Of a DNA stretch of 64,000 nucleotides, positions 1-10,882 are shown one piece after another; position 1 is the stretch's first letter, and each line of letters opens with the position of its first letter. Below the pieces are notes generated by a model. The model was not told the origin of the DNA. It saw only the letters and a list, made by a program, of their open reading frames with translations, and did not search any database. Origin of the DNA: Byssothecium circinans (taxonomy: Eukaryota; Ascomycota; Dothideomycetes; Pleosporales; Massarinaceae). The translations under genes and the position numbers were made by a program. The stretch lies in assembly GCA_010015675.1 (NCBI GenBank), contig ML977046.1:1-64000 (forward strand), given 5' to 3'.

Positions 1-300
1 GAGTTATATAGCTTTAAAGTTACTTATTTTCTTTAATTTTCCTAGTAAAAGGCGCGCGTTTCGCCGGGGTGCGCGTTTCGCCGTGAAGCTCGGTAGATTA
101 AAGTCGCTTCGCCTAAGCTCCTCCGCTAGACACATAATATATCACTTTCTCTCTTACGCTCTCACATCTCTATTGTCTAACATGCCTAAATATCGATACA
201 CCGACTAGAGCTGCAAGTGCAAACTTAAATAATAAACGCCTACGCCTCGTATGGTATATGAATCCCTTTCGTAATGCGAGCAATATCTGAAGTCAAGACT
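1..300. repeat. Possible degenerate transposon edge
   Basis: This AT-rich stretch contains the near-duplicate GCGCGTTTCGCCG twice (around 55-92). An ATG near 181 opens a frame reading MPKYRYTD before a stop. The following reading frames are broken by several TAA/TGA codons. The start and a weak L-Q...NAYAS pattern just after it remind me of the helix-turn-helix N-terminus of fungal pogo/Fot1 transposases. The match is short and damaged, so this is only a suggestion. From 300 to 745 I see only short open frames, a poly-A run near 590 and no supportable gene. Confidence 0.25.
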
Positions 301-745
301 ATTGGTGCAGCGCCACCGTTTCTGTTTGTGATACTGGCTTGCGTGGCTTTGGCGTAGATTTCTCTGACTCAAGCTCAGTGGACCATGATGCGGATGTAGC
401 TTGGGAAGTACCTGCTGTCATCACCATTGTTGTTGGCAACTGTACGATGAAAAGGTTTAGGAGAACCACTAGTAACTCTTTACAAGCTCCAAACAACTGC
501 TGCAAAAGACGAAAAGACACGCGATAGGTGGATATGCTCTCGATATCTCCACCTCTATGGTATTATACACGAGGCATCTCAGGAAGAGGTAAAAAAAAAA
601 GGAAAAAGACAAGCATCAAGCAGCAGTGCAACAGCATTCCGCTCATAGTACACAGTTAACAAAGGAAACGTCTAGGACATAGGATCGAGCCTCGCAGTAG
701 CCTACGCATCGACTCTCCTCAAAAGTTCATCAAATCTACGCAATG

Positions 746-2830
746 TCAGTACTCATCGATCGTCAAAAGCTTTGATAGCAAAGGGTATTCACCTCTCCCA
801 AAAAGCGCCCTCTTACTCCAATCCATAGCCAGCAGACATCTTGTTCTAAAACTCACACTCTGCGCGAAATAAATGCTTCTCCAAATGTACACAGCCAACA
901 ACCCGCCACTAAGCCCATAGCCTCCGATATCGAAAATCGCCGCATTTCCAATATACGCCAAGCTGCCCATATGCCGGTACTCAAAGGCCTTGTACACTGC
1001 ATCGTCGATATCGCCGTAGTCCACCTCGTTAAGAATCATGCCCGGCGCCGCTTGCGCGATCTTGTTGAACTTGCGGCCCAGGTAAAGGCCTTGCTGATGC
1101 GCGCGTTGCGCTGTCGCGGGGAGGGAGGTTAGTTTGGTGTCGATTTGTAGCAGGAGCTCTCTAAGCTCGCCAAAATCGAGTGTACCGGATTTGTCGATGT
1201 CGTATTGGGCGAAGAGCTTGTCGAGGCGGCGGAGGTGGTCGGCTGCTTGGGGAAAGCGCTGTTTTACGCGTTTTGCGACGCCGCGCCAGTCGGCGTACGA
1301 GATCTGCAGGTCTTCCGGCTCTTTGCCTTTTTCCCACGCCGTGGTGCGGAGGAATTTTATTATGTTGTCCGAGACGTTGTTTTGCACAGTGGAGCAGTCG
1401 CCTATGGCGTAGACGTCGCCGAGGGGTGCGCCGCTGAGACGCAGATGTGTGTCGGTTTCTAGGGCGTGCTTGTTGTTTTGGCCTTCGAGTTTCGCGGCAA
1501 GTGTTTTGCTAAAGTCAGTTTGCGAGACGCCGGTTGACCAGAGGCAGAAGCCCATGGGAATTTCCTTGGTGATGAGTTTGCCGTTTTCGTCTTTTTGGGT
1601 GTATTGGATCTTGTCGGGGAATACCTCCTTGACGCGAGAGTTGGTTTGGACGTCGACTTGGTCATGAGCGAAGTGCTTCTCGGCGTATTCCGAAAGAGCT
1701 TGGTCGTATGTATTTAGAATGTGACTCCTGGACTGAATGACGTGCACAGAGATCTCGTTGCGGAGGATCCGGGGAAAGAACTTGCACATGTCCTCGTTGA
1801 GCATGTCGAAGAGCTCAGCAGCAAATTCGACGCCGGTAGGACCTCCACCAGAAACGACGAAAGAAAGCAGCCTCCTTCGCTCTTCGTCCGAAGTTGTCGG
1901 AAGACAAGCACTTTCCAGATTTCGTACGACAGCATTTCGGATCAAGCGTGCATCGCTGATATCCTTCAGAAAATGGCAGTTCTCAAGGCCTTTAACGCCA
2001 TGAGGGTTGGTTACAGAACCAACGCCCACCACAAGCTTGTCGTAGGGGACGTAAAAGTGCTGCTTCTCTCCATTAGTCCCCAATGCCGACACTTCGACCA
2101 GCTTTTCCGAGAACTCCACATCCTCGGCCATAGCTTTCAGAAAATGCCCATATACCCTTCTTACAATCCGTCTGACCGGCTCGACCAACGATCTTAATTC
2201 CAACGTCCCCACCGTGGCCGACGGCAGCATCGGCGTGAATAAGAAGTGATTCGACGGCGAAATAACCGTGACATGATAATCCCCCGGATTCAACTGCTTC
2301 AGCAGCGCCACGCTTCCCCATCCCGTACCCAATATGACCAGCTTTGGTTTGTGCTTGATCGCCCTGCTCTCAGGACAATCGTCGTCGTCGATGAAGTAGT
2401 CCACAATAGGCAGATTCTTCGGCCCACCTCTTCTTGGATTCAATGCCAGCTCTGACACAGGCACATCTGTCGTCTCTGGATCCTCCTTATACGTGCTCGC
2501 ATCGTAGACGAAGAAGGCGACTACGAGACCGGTGCTAACAGCCACAAAGACGCCCAGGCCAGCTGCCGCTCGGTATGCGAATCGGATAAAGTGTGATTTG
2601 GGTGCGGGAAGAGGCTTTGTCGACACGGTCCGTAGAATTGGGGATCTCTGGGCCAATCGCGGGGTTTGTACGGCGGCTGTTGGGAGCTGAGGGCGTTTCG
2701 CGAAGGCCGTGGGTCCGCCATTGCTGAAGTTGTGCGAGGAAAATGCATTAGGGAGCCTACGGCATGTATCCGGCACTCGAGGTGAATATTGCGACACACG
2801 CGACAGCGCTCCGGCGCGTCGGGGCAGCAT
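746..2830 (-). CDS. nde1: External alternative NADH:ubiquinone oxidoreductase with EF-hand, mitochondrial
   Basis: A single exon of 694 residues if read from the ATG at 2830. The open frame continues upstream only to a TTG, so I use the ATG. This is a type II NADH dehydrogenase: it oxidises NADH and reduces ubiquinone without pumping protons. The N-terminus is Arg/Ser-rich with few acidic residues, like a mitochondrial presequence, followed by a hydrophobic segment near residues 90-109. Two Rossmann motifs are visible, GTGWGS (about 168-173) and GGGPTG (about 328-333), plus the FAD-site AIGD near 475. A canonical EF-hand loop, DIDKSGTLDFGE, lies at about 544-555. The EF-hand insertion marks the calcium-dependent external (intermembrane-space-facing) class known from Neurospora NDE1. 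Family assignment is firm; orientation in the membrane is inferred from the class. Confidence 0.93.
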   Translation of the reverse strand: MLPRRAGALSRVSQYSPRVPDTCRRLPNAFSSHNFSNGGPTAFAKRPQLPTAAVQTPRLAQRSPILRTVSTKPLPAPKSHFIRFAYRAAAGLGVFVAVSTGLVVAFFVYDASTYKEDPETTDVPVSELALNPRRGGPKNLPIVDYFIDDDDCPESRAIKHKPKLVILGTGWGSVALLKQLNPGDYHVTVISPSNHFLFTPMLPSATVGTLELRSLVEPVRRIVRRVYGHFLKAMAEDVEFSEKLVEVSALGTNGEKQHFYVPYDKLVVGVGSVTNPHGVKGLENCHFLKDISDARLIRNAVVRNLESACLPTTSDEERRRLLSFVVSGGGPTGVEFAAELFDMLNEDMCKFFPRILRNEISVHVIQSRSHILNTYDQALSEYAEKHFAHDQVDVQTNSRVKEVFPDKIQYTQKDENGKLITKEIPMGFCLWSTGVSQTDFSKTLAAKLEGQNNKHALETDTHLRLSGAPLGDVYAIGDCSTVQNNVSDNIIKFLRTTAWEKGKEPEDLQISYADWRGVAKRVKQRFPQAADHLRRLDKLFAQYDIDKSGTLDFGELRELLLQIDTKLTSLPATAQRAHQQGLYLGRKFNKIAQAAPGMILNEVDYGDIDDAVYKAFEYRHMGSLAYIGNAAIFDIGGYGLSGGLLAVYIWRSIYFAQSVSFRTRCLLAMDWSKRALFGRGEYPLLSKLLTIDEY

Positions 2831-3362
2831 TTCGGGGGAGCTCCGGAGGTGCAAGCGGCGGAGGTATGATATGAAGTGCCGATGCCGGTGTACCTCATCA
2901 ATTGATTAGGAAGACGTGAATTTAGGCACGACAAACCATCTATGGCGGCCGAAACGAGTGTAGATGAGATGGCAAAGAATAAAGGTGGTTGTTGTGGTGT
3001 GAACAAAAGTGTTGATGTGGTGACGTCGATTGGCCGGGAAGCTTGGATGGCGCCGATCAGACCGGGCCAGGGAAAGATTTCAACACCACATGCACGGCTG
3101 CGACCCGCGTCACCATGATTATTGAGATGAAGGCCGCATAGTCCAATCTGGTTTAGTTATGGCGTCTATAAGTGGGCCTGGACCTGGACCTGGACCTCTA
3201 CTTTACAGAATACTTACAATATTTGCCGTAACGACTGCCAGTTAGTCTCCGGTGCTGGCATTTCGCAAACGAGGTCATTGACAGGTATGAAGCATTTTTA
3301 TTATGTATAATGATACACGCCCGTCTATATTCAAATGATGTACATGGTATCTACAAGCGGGC
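2831..3362. other. Intergenic region upstream of the NADH dehydrogenase
   Basis: This holds the promoter of the NADH dehydrogenase gene and the 3' flank of mdv1. Apart from a short hexamer repeat I see no gene or strong motif. Confidence 0.5.
3177..3197. repeat. CCTGGA hexamer microsatellite
   Basis: Three perfect copies of CCTGGA followed by a partial CCT, in non-coding DNA. Confidence 0.85.
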
Positions 3363-5458
3363 TCAACACGACCAGACACCCACGACACCGTTCCGTCTTC
3401 CTTCCACCATATATCCTTCTTTGATGCGCACGCGTTCAATAGTGGAGACGGATGTCGTGTCTTCTTCCGAGGCGACACCAACGCCAGGACCACACGCCCA
3501 GTGTCGGCCGTCGGTCTTGTCGTACACTTTCACCACATCTTCGCCAGCTGCGGCAACGATGCGGCGCGCGTCGAACATTAGACTTGTCACTGGGTGGTCG
3601 TAGGCGTAGGCATCGTATATAGAACCAGTGCGGAGATCCCATATCTACCACAGTTAGTATGAGACCATTCAAGTGCGTGTTCAAAGACTTACCCGTATAC
3701 TCCGGTCGGCACTACCAGTGACAAGGTGTACATCATCGAACTGCAAAGCGGTGACAGGGCCTGTGTGACCGACAAGACTTCGATGCACTTGACCGCTGCG
3801 CAAGTCCCACAAGCGCACCATGCCATCCGCAGTACCACAGGCCAGAGCTGCATCAAATACCTGCAGGGCGCCTACAAAATCGGCATTCAGATCGGTTGCA
3901 CGTCCAGTCTGGCGCCATTGCCCACTGCTCGTCGTCGTTGTTGCATTGGCCTGGGCCGCTGCCCATAGTACATCCAGCGTCTGCACGCATCGTCCTTTGA
4001 CCAAATCCCACTGTCTTAGCGTTTTGTCTGAGGAACCCGAAACCAGTGTGTCGCCTCGGAAATGCAATGCGGTGACCTCGGCGACGTGCGATTCTAGTGA
4101 GAACAGCGGGCAGTCCTGCATGATTGTGGGTGGGGGAGGTGGTGGAGCATCTTCAGAGTGCTCATACGTCAAGCCATCGTCCTCTTCTTCCACCTCTTTG
4201 TGAGTATTGCTATCCAGAGGCGCGTATTCAGCCTTGCTCAGATCCCACAAGCGGATGGAAGCATCCATAGAACCAGTCGCCACGATATTATCTTCTACCT
4301 GCAAACAGCGAACGGATGACAGATGACCCTCGAGCAAGCCTATGCATCTACCAGCGTTCAAATCCCACACTCTTACAGTGTCATCCAGAGCAGCCGTTAC
4401 TAATGTTCCCCAAGGCGCGTCAAAGTCCAGAGCTGTAATCGTGTCGTTGTGCGCAGGTAGCTCTTTTATCTTCGAGCCAGGTTCCAAGTGTTCATGAAGA
4501 ATTGGCATTGATACTCGCCGCATAGGTCTTCTCCGCTTCGACTTGGGAGACGGTATTTTCTGGTATATGGACTCAGACATGAACTCAGAACCATCTTCAT
4601 GGCTGCCAGCAGTGGGAGTGTCCGGCGACTTGGGTGCCAATGCCGCAGCATCATCCAGCTCTTCCTGTAGATCCTCAATCTGGTTGTCAACTTCTAGCAT
4701 TTCCTGCTCAAGCTCCACCTCTTCCATCTCCAGCCCTGCTAGCCTGTCTAGCACAATCTTGCGCATTGTGTTCAGGTTCGCGATCTTATTATCGATTTCG
4801 TGGATCTCGGCCGCGTGCATGTGCTTCCTCACACCCATCATCTCCAAACGATGGCTCATGCTATGCTTCTGATTCTTCAGCTTCTTCATCGAAGGCGGGA
4901 CGTTCGCATCCTCCTCGTCTACAGCCTCGCCTATCAATCTCTGGCCCCTCGAGTTGCGCCGCCCATGCTTTTTCTGCACGCCCTCCTCTTCCGGCAGCGA
5001 AGCTTGGAAGCCCTGAAAAAGCGAGTACGCGTTGTTGTCTTCGGGAATGTTCGCAAGAAGCTCATCGGGCAGGTACGACAGCGCTCGTTGCTGGATCTCG
5101 GGTACGGATATTCTCGAGCGGACGAGCTCGCGGGGCGTGGTTTGGGCGAAGGAGAAGACGGATCGTTGGAGCATCGGGCGGCGAAGTTCTCTATGAAGCT
5201 CTCCTAAGGCGTTCTGGTAGTGCTGGCTCACGCCCTCGGCCCCTATCAAACTCCCTGCGGTAGCTGTGACTTTTCGACCAAACGCTTGTAGTTGACGACC
5301 CTGGTACCAATCAATATCACAAAGGCTTATGGAAGTGATTTCCGTACATCAGGAAGGCCATCTATGATGCTCGAATCGTCATCGCCTTGGGGTAAGGGTC
5401 GCGGGCTCGTGGACCTGCCCCGTATCGGCGAGCCATTGCGGGCAGATGACGATGCCAT
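3363..5458 (-). CDS. mdv1: Mitochondrial division protein 1 (WD40 adaptor)
   Basis: Exons are 5458-5348, 5300-3693 and 3644-3363 (minus strand), all in phase 0, giving 666 residues. The first 37-residue exon was found by hand: it starts at the ATG at 5458, and its junction restores the conserved [11 protein letters not shown] segment before [15 protein letters not shown]. Mdv1/Caf4 links Fis1 on the mitochondrial outer membrane to the dynamin Dnm1 during fission. An N-terminal Fis1-binding type helical region is followed by a long coiled coil (about residues 179-257). A seven-bladed WD40 propeller fills roughly 315-666, with repeated GH..V..L..D and W-D blade endings. Low-complexity acidic and poly-Pro insertions lie between blades 3 and 4. 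The gene is divergent from chorismate mutase, 318 bp apart. Confidence 0.93.
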
Positions 5459-5776
5459 GCGCACTGGGAGACACTGAACGAGCGAGTATGCACCTAGCAG
5501 TCTTCCTCTATCTCATAGTCGGTATTGAGTCCAAAAGGCTGCGCAAGCGGGGCGCGTCGTGACGATGACACGTTTGGTGTTGATGGAGCTTGCTTGAACT
5601 TCCCAGGCACGAATCGGCAATGCAAGGTCCCCAGGTTTGGCGCGGTCATGCGTCATTGGCCGAACATCGGACGCCGTGGGAGCTGCGGCTGTTGACTCTT
5701 TCACGCACCACCGCAATGACTCTGTCCCACTACATTCGGAAGGAAGAGGCTGTTCAGCGGCACCCTACCTGCAGTT
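5459..5776. promoter_or_regulatory. Divergent promoter mdv1 / chorismate mutase
   Basis: 318 bp separate the two start codons, so both core promoters must lie here or overlap. I see no clear TATA box. Short open frames in this stretch do not look coding. Confidence 0.6.
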
Positions 5777-6715
5777 ATGGATGCGGCGATTGACCTCTCG
5801 GATGTCTCAAAGGCTCTTGATCTTGCGAATATCCGCTTTCAACTCATGTATGCTACCTGCACCCAGCATTGTGTCGAAATCTTGGCCATGCTTCCCTTAA
5901 TTGATTTAAAATAAAGCACATGGCTCACTCTGATATAGTCGCCTCGAAGACACCATAACCTTCCACCTAATCGAGCGCGTCCAATTCCCCCTCAACCCCA
6001 CCGTCTACATACCCGGCGGCGTGCAAATCCCGAACAGCACGCTCAGCCTCCTCGACTGGATGCTCCGCGAGCAAGAGCGCGTACAATCGCTCGTCCGACG
6101 CTACCAATCCCCCGACGAATACCCCTTCTTCCCCGATGTGCTCCAAACACCCATCCTCAAGCCACTCAACTATCCGAAGATCCTGCACCCCAACGACATC
6201 AATGTGAACAGCAAGCTCAAGGAAAGCTACACACAGCATATCTTGCCGGCGGCATGCTTGAAGACCGCAAGGGGCGATAGGGGTGAAAGTCAAGAGAATT
6301 ACGGGTCGGCGGCCACGTGCGATGTATCGTGTTTACAAGCCTTGAGTCGGAGGATTCATTTTGGCAAGTTTGTAGCCGAGGCCAAGTTTTTGAAGGAGAC
6401 GGAGAGGTTTGTTGAGCTGATTAAAAAGGAGGACAGGCGGGGTATTGATGAGGCGATTACGGATTCGAGGGTTGAGAAGAAGGTATTAGAGAGGTTACGG
6501 TTGAAGGCGAAGACGTACGGGACGGATCCGGAGATTGGGGTAAACAGTGAAGCTAAGGTCAACGCAGAGGCTGTTGTTGCCATGTACAAGGTGAGTGCCA
6601 TTGAAGCACGACAGACATCACATACTGATTCATACAGGACTGGGTCATACCACTCACAAAAGAGGTCGAGGTCGAATACCTGATGCAACGCTTGAAGGGA
6701 ACTGAATGGGAGTAA
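5777..6715 (+). CDS. aro7: Chorismate mutase
   Basis: Exons are 5777-5847, 5939-6590 and 6638-6715; 266 residues, against 256 in yeast Aro7. The enzyme converts chorismate to prephenate, the first step towards Phe and Tyr, in the cytosol. The AroQ-beta (yeast) type is clear from NIRFQLIRLED at the start, the SPDE.PFFPD segment, [14 protein letters not shown], and the C-terminal [11 protein letters not shown]. Active-site equivalents are Arg20, the RIHFGK arginine and lysine, Glu203, Thr248 and Glu252. Two positions differ from yeast. Asp199 stands where yeast has Asn194, as in the E. coli enzyme. Asn232 stands at the allosteric Thr226. The second change could alter Trp/Tyr regulation, but that is inference. 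Confidence 0.95.
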
Positions 6716-7237
6716 GAGCATTTCACGCGAACTGGCGTCTCTGTTTAGAATCCATTCAAACCTCCTAGAGTGGTCATTTCATAGAAATCGGAACCATCGG
6801 AATCAAAAGATCACGACGTGCTACATTCTAGACCATAGAATGGCAGAGCACTTGTTGAATTTCGGATATGCTATGCACGCCACTGTCAACACTTTCGCAA
6901 GCTATATGTATACAACACATGCATGAACCCCTAAATGATATTGACGTTTCGAGCGCAAGCTGTACTTTTCAGCCGCGCTCGCGCACAATCAGTTCCCCCA
7001 AGGTCGACCTCATCCATAAAAGCCACATCTCCCAACCCCACGAAAAATCCGCCCATGAAACACATGCAAGTTTGAGCCTCTGCCCGAAGTCCCCAACGGC
7101 GCGCAACTGAAACGCCTTTCACGCCACGTGATCGCGTAAGCCGCCCTATATACCGAACATTAAACCTCGCATACATCCTCCCCCCATCCCTCCCATCCCT
7201 ACTCCCAAGCGTGCACCTGCACGCGCCCAACACCAAA
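6716..7237. other. Intergenic, chorismate mutase 3' flank and alg3 promoter
   Basis: There is no supportable gene. The right part is C-rich and holds a TATATA at 7147-7152, 86 bp before the alg3 ATG, which may be its TATA element. Confidence 0.5.
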
Positions 7238-8755
7238 ATGAACACCCTCAAAGACCTAGCCACAAACCCCGAAAACACACGATGGCAGTACCCGCTCCTC
7301 CTAATCGGCGACGCCGCGCTCTGCGGCGTGATAATAGACAAGATACCCTGTACGCCCTCTCCCTCATTGCTCAATCTCAATCGCACATGCCATTCCGTAT
7401 CTAAATTCTAATATGAGGATTACAGACACCGAGATCGATTGGAGAGCCTACATGGAACAAATCGCCATCTACAACAAAGGCGAGCGCGACTACCGCAACA
7501 TCGAAGGCTCAACAGGCCCCCTAGTCTACCCCGGCGCCCACGTCCTCATCTACAGGATTCTGTACTGGGCGACGGAGCAGGGGAGCAATATCATGCTCGC
7601 GCAGTATTTGTTTGGCTTGTTGTATTTGCTTACGCTGGCGGTTGTTGTGCAGTGTTATCGCAAGGCACGTGTAAGTCGATATCTACCGTACCTTTTCTCT
7701 TTTTAATTCCTGATTTGGGGTTTTCTGATCGAATGGCTTCGATGTTTATGAGGGAGAAGGGTATTGACAGTTTGTGTAGGTACCGCCTTATGTTTTCCCG
7801 CTGCTTATCTTGTCTAAGAGGTTACATAGCATTTTTATGCTCAGGTGCTTCAATGACTGTTTTGCGGTTTTGGGGCTCTTTTCGGCCATCTACGCATATC
7901 AGAACGATAGCTGGCATTTGGGCACATTATTCTATACCACGGGATTGAATGTCAAGATGAGTCTCTTGCTACCTTTGCCGGCGATGGGGATTATGATGCT
8001 TCAAGCGCTGGGAACGGGCGAGGCCATGACACAGGCTATGATCATTGTACAAGTCTCGGTAAGTTAACGTTGGAAGAAACTTGGCATGCTTTGGTCGTTG
8101 ATTCTTTTTCTAGTGTGCATATGGCTACCCCTTTCGCAAAAGAGCGCCTTCCTACTTCGCCAGAGCGTTTGAACTCACCCGCCAATTCCTCTACAAATGG
8201 ACGGTAAACTGGCGGTTCGTCCCGGAATACGTCTTCCTTTCCCGTTCATTTGCTCTCAGTCTCCTCTCCATCCATCTCGGCCTCTTGTACTGGTTCACTA
8301 AGACGCGTTGGATGAAACCTTCAGGACGACAACCCCGCGACATTTGGCGCATGATCCGCGGCCGCGTTCCGGACCGCGAGCAAGACCAGATTTCCCGGAG
8401 AATAACGCCCAATTTCATCATGACTACCGTGCTCACTGCGACATTGATTGGCATGCTGTGTGCCCGGTCCCTGCACTACCAGTTTTATGCCTACATTGCG
8501 TGGTCGACGCCGTTTCTGCTGTGGAAAGCAGGGTTCCATCCCGTCATTCAGTACGCGTTGTGGGGCGCTCAGGAGTGGGCGTGGAACGTGTATCCGAGCA
8601 CACCGCTGAGTTCGGCGACCGCCGTGAGCGTTCTAGCTGTAACGATCTTCGGCGTATGGTGGGGGACGAAAGACGAATTTGCGAAAGAAAAATTGGAGGA
8701 AGTGAAGTTCGAGGGTGGAATCGTCGACCAGGAGAAACATGAACATGCCGAATGA
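7238..8755 (+). CDS. alg3: Dol-P-Man:Man5GlcNAc2-PP-Dol alpha-1,3-mannosyltransferase
   Basis: Exons are 7238-7349, 7426-7670, 7780-8058 and 8114-8755; 425 residues, usual for the family (about 440). ALG3 adds the first dolichol-phosphate-mannose-dependent mannose to the lipid-linked oligosaccharide in the ER lumen during N-glycan assembly. Recognition comes from [13 protein letters not shown] (created by the first splice) with the catalytic-loop acidic residues, [33 protein letters not shown] and [14 protein letters not shown]. Many hydrophobic segments fit a multi-pass GT-C enzyme. The third intron's acceptor (TTCTAG before 8114) is the least conserved junction and gives a slightly unusual segment, [12 protein letters not shown]. 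The stop lies 15 bp from the stop of the convergent EIF1AD-like gene. Confidence 0.92.
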
Positions 8756-8770
8756 GCAGCCCGCCCATCC

Positions 8771-9248
8771 TTACTCCTCACCCGGGTCCGAAGGAGGCAT
8801 CTTCCCGACCGTCGATTCCTCGTCGCTGTCTTCGTCGTACGTTGATTTCTTCGCGAACTCCTTAGGCCTGTTTCGTATCAACATCAGTGTACTCATCTTT
8901 CGATACCCATGTAGCATATCAAATTCGCATCACATACCAATATCCCATCTTCCGCCACGCCTTTTCATCCCTCACCACATTCACAATCTCTCCATCCAGC
9001 TTGTTCTCCCGGTCTGCCAGCGCCGCGGTATCGACAACCACATAGCTACCCCGCTTTATCCATATCGTGGACCGGAATTTGGGCTCGAGTTCGACTAGGA
9101 GGGGCTTGCCGTTGGGTTGCTCGGCGTTGTAGAGGTTGCTGCCCGCGGCTTTAGTGATGCGGGCTATGGTATGGCTTTCGGGGAGAGTGGATGGAGGTGT
9201 CAGGGTATCCTCCACCGTCGCGAGGAGGTGGCGCTTGGGTCGTGGCAT
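8771..9248 (-). CDS. EIF1AD-like (S1-like/eIF1A-fold) RNA-binding protein
   Basis: Exons are 9248-8938 and 8867-8771; 135 residues. The splice was inferred by hand: it completes a Trp codon and continues into PKEFAKKS and an acidic tail, matching the EIF1AD pattern KxGYWPxxF. The body is an OB-fold like eIF1A, with ITKAAGSNLYNAEQPNG, LLVELEPKFRSTIWIKRGSYVVVD and EIVNVV. EIF1AD-type proteins are nuclear and bind RNA; the yeast-type role is poorly defined. Another in-frame ATG at 9350 would add 34 residues, but the basic MPRPKRH start fits the family better. It is convergent with alg3 and divergent from the membrane protein at 9703. Confidence 0.85.
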
Positions 9249-9702
9249 TTTCGTACGGCGGGTTGGGTTCGTTGGGCGTGGAGAGTGGAAATGTTTTTGG
9301 CTTTGGAGGGGCTGCAACTTGCATGGAGGGAAAGTGCTGCCGAGGTTCATCGCTTAAACTTTCTCATCCCAACTCTCCTCAGCTCTGCCCACACCTACCC
9401 ATCAAAATGACAATTGCCTGCGCACAGGATAGAACCCAACGAGTCCTGTTAAGAGGACCTAGTCAATAACGCGTAGCTGAAGCCACATTTGTCCTGGAAG
9501 ATAAGCCAAGCTCGATCATATATGGCCTTTCACGTCACACCCAACCCACGCCGTAGCTGAAACGAGGCATTTCCAAGTTTTGGGGGTGGCTTGCACCGAA
9601 TCGTTCTACAAATGGTGTAGCGTCCACACAGCTTGGACTATATGATGTGGCTGTGCCTTTTCACTTGACCACAACCGAGAATTCACCATCCTGTCTGCCA
9701 CG
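9249..9702. promoter_or_regulatory. Divergent promoter region, EIF1AD-like / membrane protein
   Basis: About 450 bp between two divergent starts. An in-frame N-terminal extension of the EIF1AD-like frame to 9350 overlaps the left end. I see no distinct regulatory motif. Confidence 0.45.
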
Positions 9703-10882
9703 ATGATGGCCTCGCCAGCTATGGAACTTCAGACGCTTGCACCCGTGAATACCAGTACGTCCCTCACCAAGGAATACCATCCTAAAGTCTTAGCAAAGTG
9801 GTATGATACCCAGCGTAAGCTACGAGACACCGTGACCGAGTCAAGCACTCTCAATCACAATGCGGATCCGGATATATATCACCACGAGACCAAAACAAGT
9901 ACCGTCCTGAAGACCGTTCCGACCATTGACGAGAACGAGAACAGAACTACAGTTCGCACAGAAACTTCCCACGGAAGGAGTCCCGCGGTTGTAGACGCCT
10001 CATCATCTCACACCTCCCTCTCCTCGACGCACCCACAGCGAACTCAACTCCCCAAGTCGAAAAATCAATGCTCCATCCTGCCCCCTGCCGCAAAACGCAC
10101 GTGCACACGTCTTTCCTCAAAGATCCATGGCTGGTGCACGATAAGGAAATGGATGAGCCCCAAAGGCCTCGCGGTCATAGGACTTCTCAGCCTCATCTTC
10201 GCCACTATATACGGAATACCAGCCTGGGTGGACGTTGGACTAGCCAAGGTCGCGGATTCCAAGACCGACGAGTCTCTTTCGAAGGCTGATATAGCGAACA
10301 CTTTGGCGGAGAAGTCCTATAATCTTACAGAGTATGAGTGGTGTGAACAGCATCCGGTAAAGAAAAGGAGCGCTTACAAGGCACGGATCGGGTTTGCTGA
10401 CGGAGGGACAGGAATTTGTCAATGGGACAAAATGCCAGGCGGTAATCTCGCATGTCAACGCGGAGTATTGCGCTCAGGATGACGTTCATTCATGCCTTCG
10501 TCGCTCCGACTCCTTCAGCTCGGTAATATCTCGCACCATAAAGTCAATGTCCAAAAGAAGTCATCATGACCAGTTCTACTCCCCAGTTTCAGCATCGGCG
10601 AAAGACATGAACCGTTTATGGGATTTTTTGGACATCGCCAACATGGTCATCTACTGCGCCATCATCACACCAACCAGCAAAGGCTACCTGTTAACGCGAG
10701 AACGTTTACTCGGGGGTGTCTGGCGGTTCGTAGTACGCTTTGAGATATTGTCAGTATGGTCTACCGCCTTCGGAACCATTGTGTGTTTGTTTCTTGGGGA
10801 AAGGGAAGGCTCTATGATATTTGCTGCTATGATTAGGATAGCTTGGGCTGTCATCATTTCAAATAGCATGCGGTATCTTTGA
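9703..10882 (+). CDS. Hypothetical multi-pass membrane protein
   Basis: Exons are 9703-10356 and 10412-10882; 374 residues. The two frames overlap and look like a frameshift, but a 55-nt intron (GTAAAG, branch GCTGAC, GGACAG) joins them in phase 0. Residues 1-145 are hydrophilic and Ser/Thr-rich, presumably cytosolic. A transmembrane helix (GLAVIGLLSLIFATIYGIPAW) follows at about 150-170, then a cysteine-containing stretch with an N-x-T site (EFVNGTKC). Near the C-terminus come two to three more hydrophobic helices (NMVIYCAIITP, STAFGTIVCLFLG, MIFAAMIRIAWAVII). I do not recognise the family. The C-terminal helices could belong to an uncharacterised fungal membrane family. Confidence 0.72.

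Noticed and set aside
2831..2854. Longer N-terminus of the NADH dehydrogenase
   Set aside because: The extension begins at TTG, not ATG; similar TTG starts were discarded for the TLDc, TRK, mdv1 and polygalacturonase frames.
10357..10482. Apparent frameshift in the membrane-protein gene at 9703
   Set aside because: A 55-nt intron with a good branch site joins the frames, so the gene is intact.
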